From assembly GCA_035705985.1 (NCBI GenBank), contig DASSVP010000221.1, positions 1-13,943 of the forward strand: a stretch of DNA of 13,943 nucleotides, given 5' to 3'. The stretch comes from JACVRW01 sp035705985 (GTDB lineage Bacteria > Actinomycetota > Thermoleophilia > Solirubrobacterales > Thermoleophilaceae). Of this stretch, positions 11,654 to 13,943 are shown piece by piece. How positions within the stretch are numbered: position 1 is the first letter of the stretch; each line of letters starts with the position of its first letter. The translations under genes were made by a program, and so were the position numbers. A model generated the notes under the pieces. That model was not told the DNA's origin, made no database searches, and worked only from the letters and a program-made list of their open reading frames with translations.

Positions 11654-12283
11654 ATGGATTCCCAAAGCCAGCCAAAGCGCAAGTACGAGCTCAAGCGGCG
11701 CGCCGACGAGATGGCCCGGACGCGGCGGCGAATCACCGAGGCCGCCGTCGACCTGCACGGAACGGTGGGGCCGGCCCGAACGACGCTCAGCGCGGTTGCC
11801 GAGCTGGCGGGCGTCCAGCGCCATACCGTCTACCGCCACTTCCCTACCGACGCCGACCTGTTCGGGGCCTGCTCGGCGCACTGGATCGCGGCGAACCCGT
11901 TGCCCGACCTGGACTCCTGGCGCACGATCAGCGATCCGCACCGGCGCCTCGCAACGGCGCTGGACGAGCTCTATGCCTACTACGAGCGCACCGAGCCGAT
12001 GCTCAGCAACGTTCTACGCGACGCCGAACTCATCGAGGCACTACGGCCGTCACTCGTGCCGATGCAGGCCTTCCTCGGCGAGACGGCCGAGATCATGACG
12101 GCCGGCTGGGGCGCCCGCGGCCGCAGACGGCAAGTGCTCAGGCACGCGATCGCCCACGCTATCGACTTCCACACCTGGCGCTCGCTCGCGGCGAGCGGAA
12201 AGATCACCAGGACGGAAGCGATCGATCTCGTCATCGCGCTTGTCGAAGCTGCCGCAGCTCGACGGCGCCGCGCAGCCGCGTGA
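11654..12283 (+). CDS. TetR-family transcriptional regulator
   Basis: A 209-aa TetR/AcrR-type repressor. The N-terminal DNA-binding domain runs to about residue 70: the first helix MARTRRRITEAAVDLHG, then the helix-turn-helix TTLSAVAELAGVQRHTVYRHF (residues 43-63) with the typical YRHF ending. The remainder is helical and should form the ligand pocket and dimer face; it includes LDELYAYYERTEPMLSNVLR and ends in an Ala/Arg-rich tail. The ATG at 11654 has no Shine-Dalgarno. It is the first Met before the basic N-terminal segment, although the frame is open farther upstream across the promoter region. It is divergent from the cupin gene, with 89 nt between starts and a perfect palindrome there, so the cupin gene and its own gene are the likely targets. 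The ligand is unknown. Confidence 0.9.
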   Translation: MDSQSQPKRKYELKRRADEMARTRRRITEAAVDLHGTVGPARTTLSAVAELAGVQRHTVYRHFPTDADLFGACSAHWIAANPLPDLDSWRTISDPHRRLATALDELYAYYERTEPMLSNVLRDAELIEALRPSLVPMQAFLGETAEIMTAGWGARGRRRQVLRHAIAHAIDFHTWRSLAASGKITRTEAIDLVIALVEAAAARRRRAAA

Positions 12284-12460
12284 CGGGATTCCCTGCGGTG
12301 ACCACGCCGTTGCCGCGTTCGCGCCCAAGGCTCGCCCGATCCGCACTCCCCAGACCCTGACTCGCTTCGGTTGACAGGCGCTCCTCATCTGGACCGTCAC
12401 CGGTAAGGCGCTGGGTCCGCCCCGCTCGCTGCGGCCGGTGCCCTCGTCTTGGTGTCGACC

Positions 12461-12490
12461 TTGCCCCCACATGTGCGTGCGGTGTACCTT
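12461..12490 (+). promoter_or_regulatory. promoter of the 62-aa gene
   Basis: TTGCCC (12461-12466), an 18-nt spacer and TACCTT (12485-12490). The start of transcription would fall near 12497, so the AAGGAGG at 12498-12504 would lie at the very 5' end of the message. Confidence 0.42.
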
Positions 12491-12511
12491 TTCGGGTAAG
12501 GAGGTCCCACT

Positions 12512-12700
12512 TTGTCGCTTCCAGAGGATGAACGACGGATAGCCCTGCGGCTGCTCGCGAGCCGGCTAGAGGCCAGTCCGCGGTCGCCTAGGCGCGACGA
12601 GCTGCTCCACAGCATCCGGCTGCGAATCGCTGAGACCGAGCTCTGGGACGACCTTGAGCCGCCGTCGTCGTTGCCGGCGCTACGCAACGAACCGGTTTGA
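12512..12700 (+). CDS. hypothetical 62-aa helical protein, TTG start
   Basis: This is a small gene judged real on its signals. A near-perfect AAGGAGG (12498-12504) lies 7 nt before a TTG start, and a promoter fits just upstream. I do not recognise the 62-aa product (MSLPEDERRIALRLLASRLE...). Residues 4-44 look like two amphipathic helices rich in Arg, Glu and Leu, joined at a SPRSPRR turn; the end is Pro/Ser-rich. There is no Cys, signal peptide or membrane segment, so it is cytoplasmic. The charge pattern could suit nucleic-acid or protein binding, but this is a guess. It stands alone between the TetR gene and tRNA-Cys. Confidence 0.58.
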   Translation: MSLPEDERRIALRLLASRLEASPRSPRRDELLHSIRLRIAETELWDDLEPPSSLPALRNEPV

Positions 12701-12729
12701 CGCGAGCGGCATACGAGGGCCGGCTCGCG
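12701..12729 (+). terminator. possible hairpin after the 62-aa gene
   Basis: CGCGAGC (12701-12707) pairs with GCTCGCG (12723-12729) immediately after the stop codon. No T-run follows, so it would be a weak or Rho-assisted terminator at best. Confidence 0.25.
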
Positions 12730-12803
12730 GGTCAGCAACCGGCTCGGCGTCTTAGGACCGGGACACGCCTACCAACGGCACCCTGATTTGGCTCTACGAG
12801 TAA

Positions 12804-12874
12804 AGGCGCCGACCGGATTTGAACCGGTGTACACGGCTTTGCAGGCCGCTGCGTAACCCCTCCGCCACGGCGCC
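12804..12874 (-). tRNA. tRNA-Cys (GCA)
   Basis: A 71-nt cloverleaf on the minus strand. The acceptor GGCGCCG pairs with CGGCGCC and the discriminator is U, which is typical of cysteine. The anticodon stem is GCGGC/GCCGT with loop CTGCAAA, giving anticodon GCA. The T loop is GTTCAAATC. CCA is not encoded. Confidence 0.95.
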
Positions 12875-12886
12875 GAGGCGGTGACT

Positions 12887-12892
12887 AGGGTA
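12887..12892 (-). promoter_or_regulatory. -10 box of tRNA-Cys
   Basis: TACCCT on the minus strand, 12 nt before the tRNA 5' end. The distance matches the other tRNA genes here, but the sequence is weaker than their TATACT and no -35 is evident. Confidence 0.38.
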
Positions 12893-13033
12893 GCGCTGCG
12901 GTCGGGCGGCGCTTTGCGCGGTTGAGGGAAGTCGTCCTACGGTCGAAGGGGGACTATGGGACGACCCTGCATCGGGGAGGATTGGACGGAAGGTGGATAG
13001 TCGGAACCTCCACGTAACGTCTACCGTCGGCCC

Positions 13034-13444
13034 GTGACAACCATGGAAACGAAGACCGTCTCGTTCTGGGTACCGGGGGGCACGCGCGCGGCGGGCCTGG
13101 CCCGGCGATCCATTCTGTCGGTCGAGGCCGGCCTTCCGGACTCGGTCCGGCACCGGCTCGCGCTGCTCCTGAGCGAGCTCGTCACGAACGCAATTCAGCA
13201 CGGCGGCGCCGGCGAGCACGAGACGATCCAGGTGCGAATCGCCTCCTCGTACGAGAAGGTGCGCGTGGAGGTCTTCGACCCGGGCCCGAACGGCCCTGGA
13301 CCACGCAACCGCCTCGAGCCACAGGGCGGCTACGGCCTCCTGCTGGTCGACCGCCTGGCCTCCGGCTGGGGCCGCGAGGCGGTCGAGGCAGGCGGAAGCC
13401 TGGCCTGGTTCGAGCTCGTGCTGGACCCAACAGACCACATCTGA
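13034..13444 (+). CDS. RsbW-type ATP-binding protein (anti-sigma-like)
   Basis: A 136-aa HATPase_c_2 (GHKL-fold) protein, the stand-alone kinase/anti-sigma class typified by RsbW and SpoIIAB. The N box is LLLSELVTNAIQHGG with E48 and N52, the G1 box is VFDPGP (D82-x-G84), and the G2 box is GGYGLLLVDRLASGWG (G99-x-G101). Relatives phosphorylate STAS-domain antagonists or hold sigma factors. No STAS, sigma or phosphatase gene is adjacent, so partners are elsewhere. Many actinobacterial relatives are orphans. The start is GTG at 13034 or ATG at 13043, with no Shine-Dalgarno for either. TACCGT (13022-13027) ends 6 nt before the GTG, which would suit a leaderless message. tRNA-Gly follows 24 nt after the stop codon. 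Confidence 0.88.
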   Translation: MTTMETKTVSFWVPGGTRAAGLARRSILSVEAGLPDSVRHRLALLLSELVTNAIQHGGAGEHETIQVRIASSYEKVRVEVFDPGPNGPGPRNRLEPQGGYGLLLVDRLASGWGREAVEAGGSLAWFELVLDPTDHI

Positions 13445-13452
13445 CCTCGGGC

Positions 13453-13458
13453 TATACT
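13453..13458 (+). promoter_or_regulatory. -10 box of tRNA-Gly
   Basis: TATACT, ending 10 nt before the tRNA, in a context (GGCTATACTCAGCCCCCT) almost identical to that of tRNA-Val. The -35 is not obvious and would lie in the end of the preceding coding sequence. Confidence 0.55.
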
Positions 13459-13468
13459 CAGCCCCCTT

Positions 13469-13542
13469 GCGGCTGTAGCTCAGTTGGCTAGAGCGTCTGC
13501 TTGCCATGCAGAAGGTCGAGGGTTCGAATCCCTTCAGCCGCT
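13469..13542 (+). tRNA. tRNA-Gly (GCC)
   Basis: A 74-nt cloverleaf. The acceptor GCGGCTG pairs with CAGCCGC and the discriminator is U. The D arm is GCTC/GAGC, the anticodon stem TCTGC/GCAGA with loop TTGCCAT (anticodon GCC), and the T loop is GTTCGAATC. CCA is not encoded. It has its own TATACT box and a hairpin terminator immediately after. Confidence 0.95.
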
Positions 13543-13544
13543 TC

Positions 13545-13573
13545 GCCCGAAACCCGCAAAACACGGGCTTTCT
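13545..13573 (+). terminator. terminator of tRNA-Gly
   Basis: GCCCG (13545-13549) pairs with CGGGC (13564-13568), followed by TTTCT. An inner CCCG/CGGG alternative uses the same right arm. It starts 2 nt after the tRNA end. Confidence 0.5.
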
Positions 13574-13718
13574 CGTGGTCGGTCTTGGACGCGATCACCT
13601 GGCGTAAGCGCCCACGTTTGGCGTGCACCCGCCCAAACCCCACCGCGCGGCACGTTTCCGACCGTTCTTGCGGTTAGGGTCGAGCCCCACTCCCGGAGCA
13701 CTAACGAAGGGGAACCTC

Positions 13719-13943
13719 ATGCAGAAGCCTTGGTGGGCCCCGCTCGCTGGCGTCGCCTTCATCGTCGTCCTCATCGTCTCGTTCATCGTCGCCGGCGAGC
13801 CGCCGGACGCCGACTCACCTGCGAGGGAGATCGTCGATCACTATGTCGACAACAAGGACGCGGTCATGGTGGGAACCGCGCTGTCGTCGCTCGCTGCCGC
13901 GCTGCTCGTCTTCTTCGCCGGCGTGCTCCGCTCGCTGCTCGCC
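13719..13943 (+). CDS. membrane protein, N-terminal part (cut by window end)
   Basis: The open frame begins at ATG 13719, preceded by AAGGGGAA about 6 nt upstream, and runs in frame to the last base, giving 75 residues. Residues about 6-26 form a TM helix (WWAPLAGVAFIVVLIVSFIV), then AGEPPDADSPAREIVDHYVD, a short extracytoplasmic-looking loop, and a second helix from about 50 (VMVGTALSSLAAALLVFFAG). I recall multi-pass membrane proteins of unknown function in related actinobacteria with the same opening (PWWAPL...GEPPDADSPAREIVxxY). The full length and function cannot be judged here. Confidence 0.8.
   Translation, partial: MQKPWWAPLAGVAFIVVLIVSFIVAGEPPDADSPAREIVDHYVDNKDAVMVGTALSSLAAALLVFFAGVLRSLLA

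Noticed and set aside
12371..12404. A consensus TTGACA after the TetR gene.
   Set aside because: No acceptable -10 lies 16-19 nt downstream, and a better promoter for the next gene exists at 12461-12490.
1..13943. CRISPR arrays, intact insertion sequences, toxin-antitoxin pairs, rRNA genes.
   Set aside because: No regularly spaced repeats, transposase motifs or rRNA signatures were seen on either strand; the small proteins found do not match a known toxin-antitoxin family that I recognise.

Overview
The window is high-GC bacterial DNA. Small SnoaL-like proteins that open MSQENVEVVR, GTG/TTG starts, genes lacking a Shine-Dalgarno, tRNA genes without an encoded CCA, and an acetate operon all point to an actinobacterium. 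From memory of such proteins the class Thermoleophilia (Solirubrobacterales/Gaiellales) is the best guess; no rRNA or marker phylogeny is present to prove it.

Layout. (1) 1-3250 is an accessory-looking stretch. It has a possible 71-aa ORF and a SnoaL-like gene, then a possible zinc-ribbon miniprotein. A co-directional cassette of three unrecognised genes follows (54-aa helical protein, 133-aa single-pass membrane protein, 268-aa two-TM protein with a beta-rich ectodomain). A convergent 103-aa secreted protein ends the stretch. (2) 3250-3760 holds the promoter of that secreted gene, a short fragment resembling a tyrosine recombinase, and tRNA-Val(GAC) with a possible terminator. (3) 3779-8898 (minus) is an acetate uptake and activation operon, transcribed DUF485/yjcH-like > actP-like > acs > NAD-dependent epimerase, with a strong hairpin over the ribosome-binding site of the first gene. 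(4) 9031-10014 (minus) encodes an exported glycerophosphodiester phosphodiesterase. (5) 10223-11140 has two tandem SnoaL-like genes and the start of a lost third copy. (6) 11121-12283 is a divergent cupin/TetR pair with overlapping promoters and an 18-bp palindromic operator. (7) 12512-13943 has a 62-aa TTG-start protein, tRNA-Cys(GCA), an orphan RsbW-type ATPase, tRNA-Gly(GCC) and a membrane protein cut by the window end.

How the genes work together. The acetate block is the only clear pathway: the ActP-like symporter and its small DUF485 partner import acetate, and Acs makes acetyl-CoA. Why an epimerase is coupled to it is unknown. The TetR protein very probably controls the cupin gene and itself. 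The rest are stand-alone genes or small unknown cassettes. No CRISPR array, intact transposon or known defence system was found. The best candidates for something undescribed are the 1308-2866 cassette and the structured leader of the acetate operon.
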